Shown here: positions 42,080-51,523 of the stretch, piece by piece
Position numbering within the stretch: the first letter of the stretch is position 1
Layout of the letters: the number at the start of each line of letters is the position of its first letter
Origin: Bacillota bacterium
GTDB lineage: Bacteria; Bacillota; Bacilli; Paenibacillales; Paenibacillaceae
Direction: 5' to 3'
Assembly: GCA_023391635.1 (NCBI GenBank)
Contig: JAEWAQ010000049.1
Span: 1-64,000 of the forward strand
DNA length: 64,000 nt
Translations under genes and position numbers: made by a program
The notes under the pieces: generated by a model
Databases searched by the model: none
The model's input: only the letters and a program-made list of their open reading frames with translations
Told to the model about the DNA's origin: nothing

Positions 42080-42988
42080 TCAATATAGGCCGTCGGAGCC
42101 GAGCTTCTTGGCGATCTTGTTCACCGCGAACAGCAGGATCAGCCCTACGACGCCCTGGAACAGTCCCGCGGCCGAGGCAAAGCTGAAGTCGCCCTGCTCG
42201 ATCCCCATCCGGTAGACGAACGTATCCAGAATGTCCGCGGAATCGTATACGATCGGCGAATACATGGCGAAGATTTGCTCGAATCCCGCGAACATCAAAT
42301 ACCCGACCCGCAAAATGAGCAGCACCACGATCGTATTCATGATGCCGGGAATCGTAATATACATCGCTTGTTTCCACCGGCCTGCGCCGTCCACCTGGGC
42401 GGCTTCATAGAGATGCGGGTCGATGGACGACAGCGCGGCGAGGTAGATCACGCATTCCCAGCCGGCTCCCTTGATGATGTCCGTCGCGAAGACGATCCCG
42501 AGGAACCAACGGCTGTCCGCCAGAAATCCGATCGGTTCCCTGCCGCCGGCGACCAACAGGCCGTTCACGACGCCGGAAGCGTTCAGCAAGCTCTCGATGA
42601 TGCCGGCAAAGACGACCCAGGACAGGAAATAAGGGATGAACATGACGTTCTGGAACAGCCCTTTGAACCATTTGACCCTCAGTTCGTTCAAGAGCAGAGC
42701 CAGAATAATCGGGAACGGAAACCCGAATACGATCTTCCCCGCGCTGATGATCAACGTATTCTCGAAAGCCCGTTCGAAGAAGATGTTGCGGAACACGTTG
42801 CGGAAGTTGTCGAGCCCGACCCATGGGCTGCCGAACACGCCCTTGATGAACGAGTAATCTTGGAACGCGATCGTAATTCCGTACATGGGCGTGTACACGA
42901 ACAGGATGAAGAACAAGATCATCGGAAGCGCCAGCAAATAAAGTTGGTAATACCTCCTCAAATCCCCGATGAATGTGAGCCGTCTCAA
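42080..42988 (-). CDS. Carbohydrate ABC transporter permease, LplB/YteP type
   Basis: A 302-residue permease with six membrane segments (start YQLYLLALPMILFFILF) and the EAA loop YEAAQVDGAGRWKQAMYITIP. It is the first gene of the operon that continues to 35558. A TTG start is used; GGAGGG lies about 12 nt upstream. A promoter with TTTACC, an 18-nt spacer and TATAAT lies at 43068-43039. Confidence 0.92.
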   Translation of the reverse strand: MRRLTFIGDLRRYYQLYLLALPMILFFILFVYTPMYGITIAFQDYSFIKGVFGSPWVGLDNFRNVFRNIFFERAFENTLIISAGKIVFGFPFPIILALLLNELRVKWFKGLFQNVMFIPYFLSWVVFAGIIESLLNASGVVNGLLVAGGREPIGFLADSRWFLGIVFATDIIKGAGWECVIYLAALSSIDPHLYEAAQVDGAGRWKQAMYITIPGIMNTIVVLLILRVGYLMFAGFEQIFAMYSPIVYDSADILDTFVYRMGIEQGDFSFASAAGLFQGVVGLILLFAVNKIAKKLGSDGLY

Positions 42989-43038
42989 TTTGAAGATCCA
43001 CCCTCCCCGTGAAATGTAAGCCGCAGCTCATGGCTCAA

Positions 43039-43068
43039 ATTATAGGAAGCCCGCAATCGGCGGGTAAA
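43039..43068 (-). promoter_or_regulatory. Promoter of the sugar ABC operon
   Basis: Minus-strand TTTACC (43068-43063), 18-nt spacer, TATAAT (43044-43039). The leader to the TTG at 42988 is about 45 nt. Confidence 0.5.
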
Positions 43069-43251
43069 GAAGCAGAACTGTGGATGTGTCTCATATTTGT
43101 GGATGGCCGGACCGGAATGGCGAAATGGAACAGATCGACAAAATTGCATCTATGCCTGGAGACTTATCCGAATGACGGCTGGGCCGACCCGGTGACGGAA
43201 CCGCCGGGCGATGACGGAAGAGACGGTGCGAACCTGCATTAACGCGACATG

Positions 43252-43296
43252 AAAAAGACGACCTCCCTGTCGACACGAAGTCAAGGGGAGGTCATC
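43252..43296 (-). terminator. Intrinsic terminator after the ATPase gene
   Basis: GATGACCTCCC and GGGAGGTCGTC arms (11 bp, one mismatched position) with a T5 tract at 43256-43252 on the minus strand. The stem sequence is close to the hairpin of the holin-like toxin at 32378-32420. Confidence 0.8.
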
Positions 43297-43350
43297 TGAA
43301 ATACCAGGAGCATATCAAATAAGGTCAATTGCTGCTCAACACAGCTGCGG

Positions 43351-44055
43351 CTAATCGTGAAATACTTCCTCCAGCACCTTGTCCCTATTCTCCAGGAATC
43401 GCCTCGTTACGATATAGTGCAGCGTATCCTCGTAGCGGATTTCCCGTACCGGCGGTTCGTCGAAATTCAGGATTTGCGCACTCGGGTAGCCGAGCAGGAT
43501 AGGGGAATGTGTCGCGATAATAAACTGGGCCTCGTGCTCCAGATCCTTGATGATGCGAAGGAATGCGAGTTGTCTTGCCGGAGACAGCGCCGCTTCGGGC
43601 TCGTCCAGCAGATAGATGGCTTTGCGGCCGAATCGATGCTTGAACAGCGAGAGGAACGCTTCCCCATGAGATTGCTTGTGCAGGGATCTGCCGCCGTACG
43701 AGGCCAAGCTCTCCGGCATCGTATCCAGATGGGAAGCGAAGTGATAGAACGTCTCCGCCCGCAGGAAGAAGCCGTTCGTGATCTTGGGCAGCCAAGACAG
43801 CCGGACGTAATCGCCTAAGCCGGCATGAGAGGCATCGACCTCGTACAGGTTATTGCGGCTTCCCCCTGCCGTATGGAATCCGCACTGGTAGGCGATCGCC
43901 TCCAGCAAGGTCGATTTGCCCGAGCCGTTCTCCCCGACGAAGAAAGTAACGTTCGATCCGAACGTTAGCGAGGCCATCTGCCGAATGGCGGGGATTTGGA
44001 ATGGATATTCAGCGGCCTCCGGCTTATTGATTATCTCAAGGCTGCGCAAGTACAC
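43351..44055 (-). CDS. ABC-type AAA ATPase, COG3910-like
   Basis: A 234-residue soluble ATPase: Walker A VGENGSGKST near 38, a signature-like QSHGEAFLSLF, Walker B AIYLLDEPEAAL and ATHSPILLG with the switch His. There is no membrane domain. Such single-domain predicted ATPases resemble SMC/RecF-type enzymes rather than transporters. The GTG at 44055 has GGGGG 8 nt upstream and starts 4 nt after the OsmC-globin stop, so the pair is co-transcribed. Its function with the OsmC-globin is unknown. Confidence 0.8.
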   Translation of the reverse strand: MYLRSLEIINKPEAAEYPFQIPAIRQMASLTFGSNVTFFVGENGSGKSTLLEAIAYQCGFHTAGGSRNNLYEVDASHAGLGDYVRLSWLPKITNGFFLRAETFYHFASHLDTMPESLASYGGRSLHKQSHGEAFLSLFKHRFGRKAIYLLDEPEAALSPARQLAFLRIIKDLEHEAQFIIATHSPILLGYPSAQILNFDEPPVREIRYEDTLHYIVTRRFLENRDKVLEEVFHD

Positions 44056-44059
44056 GAGA

Positions 44060-44848
44060 TCAGCCCCCTGACATATTCCGAGCCAGCGCCTCGATTTTCT
44101 TAAGCAACGTCTCCTTAACAGCCGCATCCAGTTCCATTTCCGCCATCGTTGCCTTCATATGCGTGAGCCATTGCTCGGCCGCCTCCGGCGTCATGGCGAA
44201 TGAATGGCGGCTTCTGACCTGCTGCGATTCGCTCTCAGCTGTGGAGAATCTCGTGTTGGCCAATCGGGCGATGAAGGCGCGCTGACGCTCTTTCATCACT
44301 TCCAGATCGACACCGCGCTCAGCGAACAGCTTGATGTAATAAGGTTCCTTCGATAGCCGGGCATAAAATCGATCCACCAATTCATCCACTTGCTCTTGTT
44401 CCATATATAATCGGACGACTTTCACCTCGCCCACCACATAGGCTACATTGCCCGCGATCGTCTTCCCGATGAAGCATCGATCTCTTGCTGCGGCTGCAGC
44501 CTCGGTATAAGCCGCCGATAGAGCTTCGTCCCCGCCATAAATCGTAGGGTGCACGACCAGTCGGGCAAATTTCGTCTCCGTCGGATATCCGGTGATATGC
44601 CCTTCCGCACGTACTCCGATCCGCTTGACCGTCAGCTTCTGCCTGACCAGGACGCCGAATAGTGTACCGCTATAACAGGACGTTACTGCGCTGATCAGCA
44701 GATCCTCCGGACTGTATCCGATGCCTTGGCCGCCCATATCGGCAGGCGCCGAATATTCGAAAGTCTGCTCGCCGATGATCATGCTGCCGGAACCTTGCCT
44801 TCCCGTCCCGCTCCATTGCGCTTGCACTTCATAATGCAGATCCGTCAT
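44060..44848 (-). CDS. OsmC-like protein fused to a truncated globin domain
   Basis: A 262-residue two-domain protein. Residues 1-145 form an OsmC/Ohr fold with the reactive Cys58 (SAVTSCYSGTLFG) and resolving Cys125 (RDRCFIGKTIAGN), as in organic hydroperoxide reductases. Residues 150-260 match truncated globins: VDELVDRFYARLSKEP, a middle KERQRAFIARL helix and RSRHSFAMTPEAAEQWLTHM, where His215 is the probable proximal heme ligand. The fusion would join thiol-peroxide chemistry to heme oxygen or NO binding. The normal globin segment between the middle helix and His215 is shortened. It is followed at once by the ATPase gene. Heme binding is inferred from the pattern. Confidence 0.78.
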   Translation of the reverse strand: MTDLHYEVQAQWSGTGRQGSGSMIIGEQTFEYSAPADMGGQGIGYSPEDLLISAVTSCYSGTLFGVLVRQKLTVKRIGVRAEGHITGYPTETKFARLVVHPTIYGGDEALSAAYTEAAAAARDRCFIGKTIAGNVAYVVGEVKVVRLYMEQEQVDELVDRFYARLSKEPYYIKLFAERGVDLEVMKERQRAFIARLANTRFSTAESESQQVRSRHSFAMTPEAAEQWLTHMKATMAEMELDAAVKETLLKKIEALARNMSGG

Positions 44849-45079
44849 GCCAAAACAGCTCCTTTCTTGTCCCTCCCCTCACTATACACCGATTCCTCCA
44901 ATGAAATAAGCGCATGATTTATGACGAAGTGACAATTTTCGGAATATCTTCGCCCTGCTTGGAACGTCGTGTAATCTTGTCCGGGATTGGCCCCGTTGGA
45001 AAAGCGAGCCTCCAATGTTTTGCTGTGAAAATAGGAAAACAATAGTATAATTAATGATTATTGCTAAGGAGTTGCCGTG

Positions 45080-46864
45080 ATGATCCGTTACATACCGTTG
45101 CTAGCAATGCTTATTGTATCTTTGGCGTGGGTTCCTTCGGCACATGCCGCGAAAAACAAGGATGTTCAAGTCTACCTTAACGATAAGCCGATTGCGTTCG
45201 ATGTGCCTCCTATTCAGGTAAACGGACGACTACTCGTTCCCGTCAGAGCGATTATGGAAGAACTAGGCGCTGAGGTTCATTATGATCAGAGAACACGTGA
45301 CATTGGGATCACATTCGGCGACTTGGTCATCTCGATGAAGGTGGATCACAGAGAAGCAGCAATAAATTCGTTCGAACTGATATTGGAAGTACCGCCGATA
45401 TTGCTCGATGGACGAGTAATGGTCCCTTTGAGATTCATCGGAGAAACTTTGGGCTACCAAATCTTGTGGAATGCAGAAGACCAGATTGCAACCTTGCAAT
45501 CCTATGATGAAACATACAATTGGTTATACCGCATTTATCTGCGACAATTCGGCGCGCCTTTTGAAATCCTCTACTCTGACCACTATTCCTATTTCAACGA
45601 CTACCCTACTTTTTCGGAACCCTTTTCGTTTTCAGGTCAGATGAATCTCGAATTGACGGATGAAAACCAATTTAGCAAGACCCACGGTAAACGATCGGGC
45701 AGATATCAAGATGGAACCTTTACCTATACGACCGCAGCCACTTTGAATAATTCCAATGAGGTAAGTCAGGTTCAACGTGAATTCGTCCAATATATCGGCA
45801 GCACCTGGGATGCTTATCTGAATCAAGGGGCCGGTTGGAGCAGGTATCAAACCAAAAACTTTGATGAATTGAATGACCTTAGCGGATCCTTACAACATCT
45901 ATTGTCCTTCTTCTTGTTGAATTACGATGATGTTGAAGTTCAATCCCAGCGTGCCGGCGTTCCGAGCAAGCTGGTCTTTACGCTCCCCAGTTCCGAGTAT
46001 ACGGGGATAAGCGCTGCGCCATTAAACCGAATTCTCGAGACGTATCTGACAACAGACACCAACTTTCCATTTAACTTCAATATGTTTGCCAGTGCCGCGT
46101 TGATTGTCGATGCCGAGAATCTTCGAATAGAGCGTACGGATGTTACATTTAACTTGGATGGGCAACAGCTGTCCGGTAATTACGATGCCCATTTTGATTA
46201 CAACTATGAAGATGTAGAACCGATCGAGGATATCGTCATCTCCAATACCGGATTGGAAGTTTTGAATGAAGCCGTTGTTCATATGCTCCAAATGAACTAT
46301 AGCTACAGCGGAGAATTGCAGCCCGGTCCCATTCAAATTGAAGGTTCCTGGTCCAAGGATCTGCAATCCTACATCAAGGTCTCTTATCAGAATGAAGTGT
46401 ATCAGGAACTCTACTCGAATAATCAGACTGACACCAGGAAATCCCGTTTTTTCAATCGAGATCCATGGGAAGACGAAACCGGACCCGATGAATCCTACTA
46501 TTATTCCGGCAACAACTTGAAAATTCTGGAATATCTCAAGAAACATACCTCTATTCCCGATGTCACAACTAGAATCGATGATGGTCGAGAGAAGAAAATC
46601 CTACGCTTCCAACTTGAAACATCTGAATGGGAAGACGTTTCTGATTTGGTACACATTTTTAGAAATGATTTTGGAATTGGGTTGTCTTGGGATGCATCCG
46701 TGAAGGTGCAGTTCGAATTCCAGATCGATGTAGAAGAGAGCTTTGCAGAATCGATGACCAATACCCTCACTCTATTCGATGATGAACAGCCAAAAACTTA
46801 CATTCATAAATATGTTTATCATGCTGATCCGTTCGTGAAGATGCCGGCCATAGGCCAATCTTGA
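45080..46864 (+). CDS. Copper-amine-oxidase-N-type stalk-domain secreted protein
   Basis: A 594-residue secreted protein. The signal peptide ends near SAHAA; the two copies of the SH3-like stalk domain (about 30-140, LVPVRAIMEELGAEV and MVPLRFIGETLGYQI) are the Cu-amine-oxidase N-terminal domains common in Paenibacillaceae surface proteins. The rest is an unrecognised beta-rich region with many Asn, Tyr and Asp. The gene is clearly more AT-rich than its neighbours, suggesting recent acquisition. The ATG at 45080 has AAGGAG 8 nt upstream. It is alone between terminators and divergent from the OsmC-globin gene. Confidence 0.85.
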   Translation: MIRYIPLLAMLIVSLAWVPSAHAAKNKDVQVYLNDKPIAFDVPPIQVNGRLLVPVRAIMEELGAEVHYDQRTRDIGITFGDLVISMKVDHREAAINSFELILEVPPILLDGRVMVPLRFIGETLGYQILWNAEDQIATLQSYDETYNWLYRIYLRQFGAPFEILYSDHYSYFNDYPTFSEPFSFSGQMNLELTDENQFSKTHGKRSGRYQDGTFTYTTAATLNNSNEVSQVQREFVQYIGSTWDAYLNQGAGWSRYQTKNFDELNDLSGSLQHLLSFFLLNYDDVEVQSQRAGVPSKLVFTLPSSEYTGISAAPLNRILETYLTTDTNFPFNFNMFASAALIVDAENLRIERTDVTFNLDGQQLSGNYDAHFDYNYEDVEPIEDIVISNTGLEVLNEAVVHMLQMNYSYSGELQPGPIQIEGSWSKDLQSYIKVSYQNEVYQELYSNNQTDTRKSRFFNRDPWEDETGPDESYYYSGNNLKILEYLKKHTSIPDVTTRIDDGREKKILRFQLETSEWEDVSDLVHIFRNDFGIGLSWDASVKVQFEFQIDVEESFAESMTNTLTLFDDEQPKTYIHKYVYHADPFVKMPAIGQS

Positions 46865-46875
46865 ATATGGAAAAA

Positions 46876-46915
46876 GCCGATCGATTTCCGGTCAGGTGAC
46901 GGAATATCGATCGGC
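46876..46915 (+). terminator. Terminator between convergent genes
   Basis: GCCGATCGAT and ATCGATCGGC arms (10 bp, perfect) with a 20-nt loop, 11 nt after the stop at 46864. The opposite side carries a run of five A, which makes a T-tract for minus-strand transcripts. Confidence 0.75.
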
Positions 46916-46949
46916 TGCGGAATTGCCGCTCACGATTCAAAACGCAGAT

Positions 46950-47921
46950 TCACTTCACGTTAATCACGACATTCCCTTTCTTGTGGCCTTGATCGACGTA
47001 TCGGTGCGCCTCGGCCGTTCGCTCCAACGGATAAAAGCGATCGATAACCGGACGCAGCCGTCCCGACTCGCAGAGTTCTATGAGAAATTCCAGCTTTTCC
47101 GTCGTTAGTACCGCGCCCCCGCCAATGACTTTCTTGCCGGTTGTCATTTGATAGTACGGTCTTAACGCCAATGGTCCAGCCGTAAGGTAACACCCTCTCT
47201 TCATAAGCAGATTCTTGCATTGCTTGAAAGTTGTCTTCAACACCGTGTCAAACACGATATCGTACGTCTCGCCATTTTTCGTATAATCTCCTTGCGTATA
47301 ATCGATAACCCGATCCGCTCCGAGAGATTTGACCATTTCTATATTCGCGGCACTGCACACTCCGGTTACTTCTGCCCCGAAATACTTGGCTAGTTGCACG
47401 GCAAATGTGCCAATACTGCCCGATGCGCCGATAATGAGAACTTTCATGTCGCGACCGATCTTGCCCTCCCGAAGGAAGTGCAGAGCCGTATTCGCTCCAA
47501 TCGAAAGCGTGGCAGCGTCCTCGTAAGTCATATTTGCCGGTTTGATCGCCACCGCCCCATCTTCCGGCAAACACTTGTATTCGGCATGGGCGCCGAAGTT
47601 TGACTTCATCGTGGATGCAATGACCTGGTCGCCGACTTGGAATCGCTTGACCGCTTTGCCGATCGCTTCGACTTCCCCGGCCAGCTCCATTCCGAAAATG
47701 GGGTTGCGCGGTTTTCTGAAGCCTAAGGCGATTCTGGCCGGGAGCCAAGCGATGGCGGGAACGGTAAAGCTGCGCATTCTGGTATCTCCGACATTGACGG
47801 TTGTCGCGTGCACTTTAACCAGTATTTCATGGTCTTTAGGCACAGGCTTCTCGATCTCCACGAGCCCAAGAATATCCGGAGATCCATACTTGGCAGCTAC
47901 TATGGCTTTCATCGTCTGCAT
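46950..47921 (-). CDS. NAD(P)-dependent alcohol dehydrogenase / quinone-reductase-type protein
   Basis: A 323-residue medium-chain dehydrogenase without obvious zinc ligands: GMELAGEVEAIGKAVKRFQV, the cofactor-binding loop IIGASGSIGTFAVQLAKYF and FDTVLKTTF. It probably reduces a quinone or enal with NADPH. The ATG at 47921 shares a base with the stop of the DUF2306 gene, so the two are translationally linked; a longer frame into that gene is not coding. A 9-nt-downstream ATG is another possible start. Confidence 0.88.
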   Translation of the reverse strand: MQTMKAIVAAKYGSPDILGLVEIEKPVPKDHEILVKVHATTVNVGDTRMRSFTVPAIAWLPARIALGFRKPRNPIFGMELAGEVEAIGKAVKRFQVGDQVIASTMKSNFGAHAEYKCLPEDGAVAIKPANMTYEDAATLSIGANTALHFLREGKIGRDMKVLIIGASGSIGTFAVQLAKYFGAEVTGVCSAANIEMVKSLGADRVIDYTQGDYTKNGETYDIVFDTVLKTTFKQCKNLLMKRGCYLTAGPLALRPYYQMTTGKKVIGGGAVLTTEKLEFLIELCESGRLRPVIDRFYPLERTAEAHRYVDQGHKKGNVVINVK

Positions 47922-48592
47922 TACGCGCTCGCATCCTCTCTCTTCCGAATCACCCATTCGGCTACAGCGAGGTTGATCGCCCAGCCTGCGCCCATCAGCA
48001 GCGCATGGCCGAGCTCGCTTAGCGGACCGGCGGCTAATTGTCCAGCCGATAGAGTCAGCACCTGCGTACCCGCGCCGAGCCCAATCGCGTATCCACGCAT
48101 CATCCATGCTCGGTGCCGGACGATATCCCTTCTCCGGATCGCAGTAACGCCGAGCAAGATGGATACAACCATAGCCGACCCCAACAGAAGCCGCAAGGCA
48201 TATAGCAGCTCGCCAGTACCCGGTTGACGAGGATAAAACAAAGTCATCCACAACGCCGACAGGCCGACCACAAGACCGCTCAGAACCAGAATCCTTCCGG
48301 CAGCACGATGCCAGCCGGGCCGGCGCCGTCGGAAACCGGACGCGAACTGGAACGCTCCCAGGAAGGTATACACGGTGGCGCTCAGGATATGCAGGACGAC
48401 AGGCAAGGGCGATACATGAAACCTTTCGTCGGCTGGAAGGATTGCCGCGCCTCCAGACAGCTCATTCAAACGAAGGGCGCCGGCAATGAGCGGAACGACG
48501 CCGAGCAGGAGAAGTGCCGCAGGTACGAGCCATCCTGCCCTGTACACTCCGTGCTGGCGATGATTCTCTGTTGAGAAGTGCATTTCACTCAT
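47921..48592 (-). CDS. DUF2306 family membrane protein
   Basis: A 223-residue protein with about six predicted membrane segments and the pattern PLPVVLHILSATVYTFLGAF and RRPGWHRAAGRI, typical of DUF2306. Function unknown. AAGGAGG lies about 6 nt before the ATG. It is coupled to the dehydrogenase gene downstream and follows the MalT-like regulator in the same direction with a 210-bp gap. Confidence 0.82.
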   Translation of the reverse strand: MSEMHFSTENHRQHGVYRAGWLVPAALLLLGVVPLIAGALRLNELSGGAAILPADERFHVSPLPVVLHILSATVYTFLGAFQFASGFRRRRPGWHRAAGRILVLSGLVVGLSALWMTLFYPRQPGTGELLYALRLLLGSAMVVSILLGVTAIRRRDIVRHRAWMMRGYAIGLGAGTQVLTLSAGQLAAGPLSELGHALLMGAGWAINLAVAEWVIRKREDASA

Positions 48593-48802
48593 TCGGGGCC
48601 TCCTTCATCTTCCTGCGCGGATGCACCTTCGCACCTCTGCGCAGTTTCCTTACCTAATCATAGGATACATGCTTATAAAGGGAGTTGGCATCACCACATA
48701 TGGTGATCGTTGTGGTGTTCGAGCGGCTTCGAAGTCGCCGGGGAAACAGGAAGGAGCCCTGGCAGGCCTGCCAGGGCTGGAGTGGTGAGATGTCGTGGCT
48801 CT

Positions 48803-51523
48803 CTAGAACAAATCGAGTTCCTTGGCGCGCCGAACGGCGGCCCGACGGTTATTCACTTCAAGCTTGCTATAGATGTTCTTCGTATGGGTACGTAGAGTAT
48901 TCAGAGACACGATAAGCTCGCGGGCGATGTCCGGACCGCTTAAATCCGTTGCGAGCAGTCGAAGCACGTCGCGTTCACGTTCGCTTAGCGGCTCGGTCAG
49001 CGGTTCGACTGCATCCTGTTTGGAAGATGCTTTGCCCCCATCCTTGCTGCATGCGCTCAGGAGACGTCGGACATCGTACCCGGCTGCTTCTTGTTGGGAG
49101 GCTGCTTTCAGCAGTTCCGCCATGGGTCGTCCCTCGTCTGCAAATATGCGGACATAGCCTTCCGGCTCAGCCAAAGTCAGGGCGCGCGCCAATGGCACCA
49201 GCGCCGCAGGGATGTCGCCCTTCGCACGGTAGACCATTGCTTGTACTACCAGAATTTCGATCGCGCTGCCCGTCCTCCCGCCATCCTCTGCCGCTTGGAG
49301 AAGGCGTTCCAAGAGTCCCCATGCCTCAAGCATCGGACGACCCGCACCATCCTTCATATACTGAGCGAGAAGTATTCTGGCCAAGGTGATGTGCTCAAAT
49401 TCCCGTTGGTAGCTAAGATCGTCCTGAGCGGACAGGCCCCTCTTCCGCACCCATTCGTGGGCTTCGCCTAATCTGCCCTGCGCGATCCACAACCGGGCCT
49501 TAAGCGCCGTTACGGGACGCACGTTGAGGAAGAAGTCGCTCGCATACAGCCGCTCTGCTTCGTGGAGCAGCTCGAGCGCCCCGTCCAGATCTCCTTGGGC
49601 CTCCCGTATTCGCGCCATGGCGACGCGCCAGCGATACCGGTTCTGCGGGAATCCGGTATGCTCGCCCTGCTCCTTGCTTCTCAGCAAATACTGCGTTGCC
49701 GCATGCAGGTCGTCATGTTCGCGGCAGAGTTCGCTCATTCCCACGTAAACGTCCGCCGTTCCCCGCATCTTAGGCTCGCCCTGGTCGATTGCAAGCTGTA
49801 ATCCCCGTTCATAGGTACGCATCGCCTCGCGGAGCCGGCCTTGGGCGATTCTTATATCCGCCAGAGCGATTGCGCCATTGATGGCATCCGGAATGGCTCC
49901 GGCCAACTGCACATTCGCTATGCCGTCCGAGAACATCCTGTGGGCAGCCTCGAGATCTCCGTCCCTCCAGGATGCGAGTCCCAGGAGCGCCGCTGCCGCT
50001 CCGCGCCGGAGATGATCGTCCTCCGGGGCGAGATCGAGCACTTGCCGGGCATATTCCACGGTGGCGGGCATATCGCCCGCAATCAAAGCAATCCCGGAAC
50101 GGTACATGGCGATCGAACCGGGGAGACGGCGAAATTCCGCCTCGTCCACGACGACCATTTTGGCATCCGATTCTTCTTGCCGTTCACGCCTGTCTGCCGT
50201 GATTTCCAGCCAGCGCTCGGCATCCCGCAGCCGTTCCCTGGCTTCCTCCAAATGGCCGCCAGCCAGCAACGCCCCGGCATACCAGACGCTGAGCACAGGC
50301 CTGCAACGTACCAACTCAGCGGGAAGCTCCTTCACCCATCTCAGCATTACAGCCTCTTGTCCGCTTCTGGCCATGGCTGGACATGCCGGCTCGATCAAGT
50401 CCGCCACCCGCGAGTAATCCTTGGCAGCCAACGCATGGCGAATCGCGTCAGCCGCCGAGCCATTCCGTTCGTACCATAGGCTCGCGCGCAGATGCAACTC
50501 CGCAACTTGATCCGGGCGGTCCGCCCTTAGATGCGCAGAAAGAACTTCGGCGAATAGATGGTGATATCGATACCATTGGCGTCTGTCATCCAGAGAAACG
50601 ACGAAGAAATTGCCTCGTTCCAGAAATTCGAGCCGCGCATGTCCTTCTTCCTGGCCGGTGACCGCATGACACAACGATCCATGCAGCCGGTCGAGAATCG
50701 ACGTCTGAAGCAAGAAACTCCGAATCTCTTCGGGCTGACGCCGCAGAACTTCTTCGATAAGATAATCCGCAATGTACCGATGATCTCCGGCGAATGATCG
50801 TATGAACGCCGAAATATCATGGCAATCCCGCATCGAAAGTGCTGCCAGCTGGAGTCCTGCAATCCAGCCTTCCGTACGGGTTTCCAGTGCAGCAATATCG
50901 TCGGGCAGGAGGTCAAGGCCCATCACTTGGTTGAAGAAGGCAGCCGCTTCTGCGGAATTAAACCGCAAGTCGGCGGAACGCAGTTCAGTCAAGTGGCTTC
51001 CGGCGCGCAACCGGCCAAGGGGCAATGGCGGATTTTCACGGGTGACCATGACCAGGTGCATTTGAGGCGGGATATGCTCGAGCAGAAACAAGAGGCAGTC
51101 GTTAATCTGTTTGGAGCCTATAACATGATAGTCGTCCAGGACGAAAACGTATTTGCCTGGAAGTGCCGAGATTTCATTGAGCAGCTTCGTGAGCAACGAT
51201 TCGATTGGCGGCAGCTGCGGGGAATCCAGCGCGCCTATGACGCCTTCTCCAACCTTGCCCGCTATCGTCTGCAGAGCTGCGACAAAGTGAGTCAGGAACC
51301 GTACCGCGTCATTGTCCCCTTCATCCAGTGACAGCCAAGCAACAGGTCGGCCGCAAACAGCCGCCCATTCGCTGACCAGCATCGTTTTGCCGAATCCGGC
51401 GGAGGCGGCAATCACAGTCAACTTGCGGTCCAAACCTTCATTCAGCCGCTCGATCAGATGCGGCCTGCGAACGACCTTCGTCCTTGGCTGAGGAATGAAC
51501 AGCTTCGTTGTAAGAATCGGCAT
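48803..51523 (-). CDS. MalT-like LuxR-family ATP-dependent regulator
   Basis: A 906-residue STAND regulator: P-loop AASAGFGKTM near 38-48, a Walker B-like YVFVLDDYHVI, a long TPR-like helical middle region and a C-terminal LuxR HTH (LSERERDVLRLLATDLSGPD, then VSLNTLRTHTKNIYSKLEVN). The ligand is probably sensed in the TPR region. The ATG at 51523 has GGAGGAG 8 nt upstream. It overlaps the tail of the MFS remnant. Its targets may include the DUF2306-dehydrogenase pair. Confidence 0.9.
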   Translation of the reverse strand: MPILTTKLFIPQPRTKVVRRPHLIERLNEGLDRKLTVIAASAGFGKTMLVSEWAAVCGRPVAWLSLDEGDNDAVRFLTHFVAALQTIAGKVGEGVIGALDSPQLPPIESLLTKLLNEISALPGKYVFVLDDYHVIGSKQINDCLLFLLEHIPPQMHLVMVTRENPPLPLGRLRAGSHLTELRSADLRFNSAEAAAFFNQVMGLDLLPDDIAALETRTEGWIAGLQLAALSMRDCHDISAFIRSFAGDHRYIADYLIEEVLRRQPEEIRSFLLQTSILDRLHGSLCHAVTGQEEGHARLEFLERGNFFVVSLDDRRQWYRYHHLFAEVLSAHLRADRPDQVAELHLRASLWYERNGSAADAIRHALAAKDYSRVADLIEPACPAMARSGQEAVMLRWVKELPAELVRCRPVLSVWYAGALLAGGHLEEARERLRDAERWLEITADRRERQEESDAKMVVVDEAEFRRLPGSIAMYRSGIALIAGDMPATVEYARQVLDLAPEDDHLRRGAAAALLGLASWRDGDLEAAHRMFSDGIANVQLAGAIPDAINGAIALADIRIAQGRLREAMRTYERGLQLAIDQGEPKMRGTADVYVGMSELCREHDDLHAATQYLLRSKEQGEHTGFPQNRYRWRVAMARIREAQGDLDGALELLHEAERLYASDFFLNVRPVTALKARLWIAQGRLGEAHEWVRKRGLSAQDDLSYQREFEHITLARILLAQYMKDGAGRPMLEAWGLLERLLQAAEDGGRTGSAIEILVVQAMVYRAKGDIPAALVPLARALTLAEPEGYVRIFADEGRPMAELLKAASQQEAAGYDVRRLLSACSKDGGKASSKQDAVEPLTEPLSERERDVLRLLATDLSGPDIARELIVSLNTLRTHTKNIYSKLEVNNRRAAVRRAKELDLF

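Larger units (their letters stand above)
42989..43350. other. Intergenic region between the sugar ABC operon and the ATPase gene
   Basis: Contains the leftward promoter at 43039-43068 and the terminator at 43252-43296. The frame at 43009-43242 resembles no protein I know and lacks a good RBS, so I do not call it. Confidence 0.6.

Noticed and set aside
43009..43242. Possible small ORF of 77 codons on the plus strand
   Set aside because: Poor RBS, no recognisable motif, and it crosses the promoter of the leftward sugar operon.
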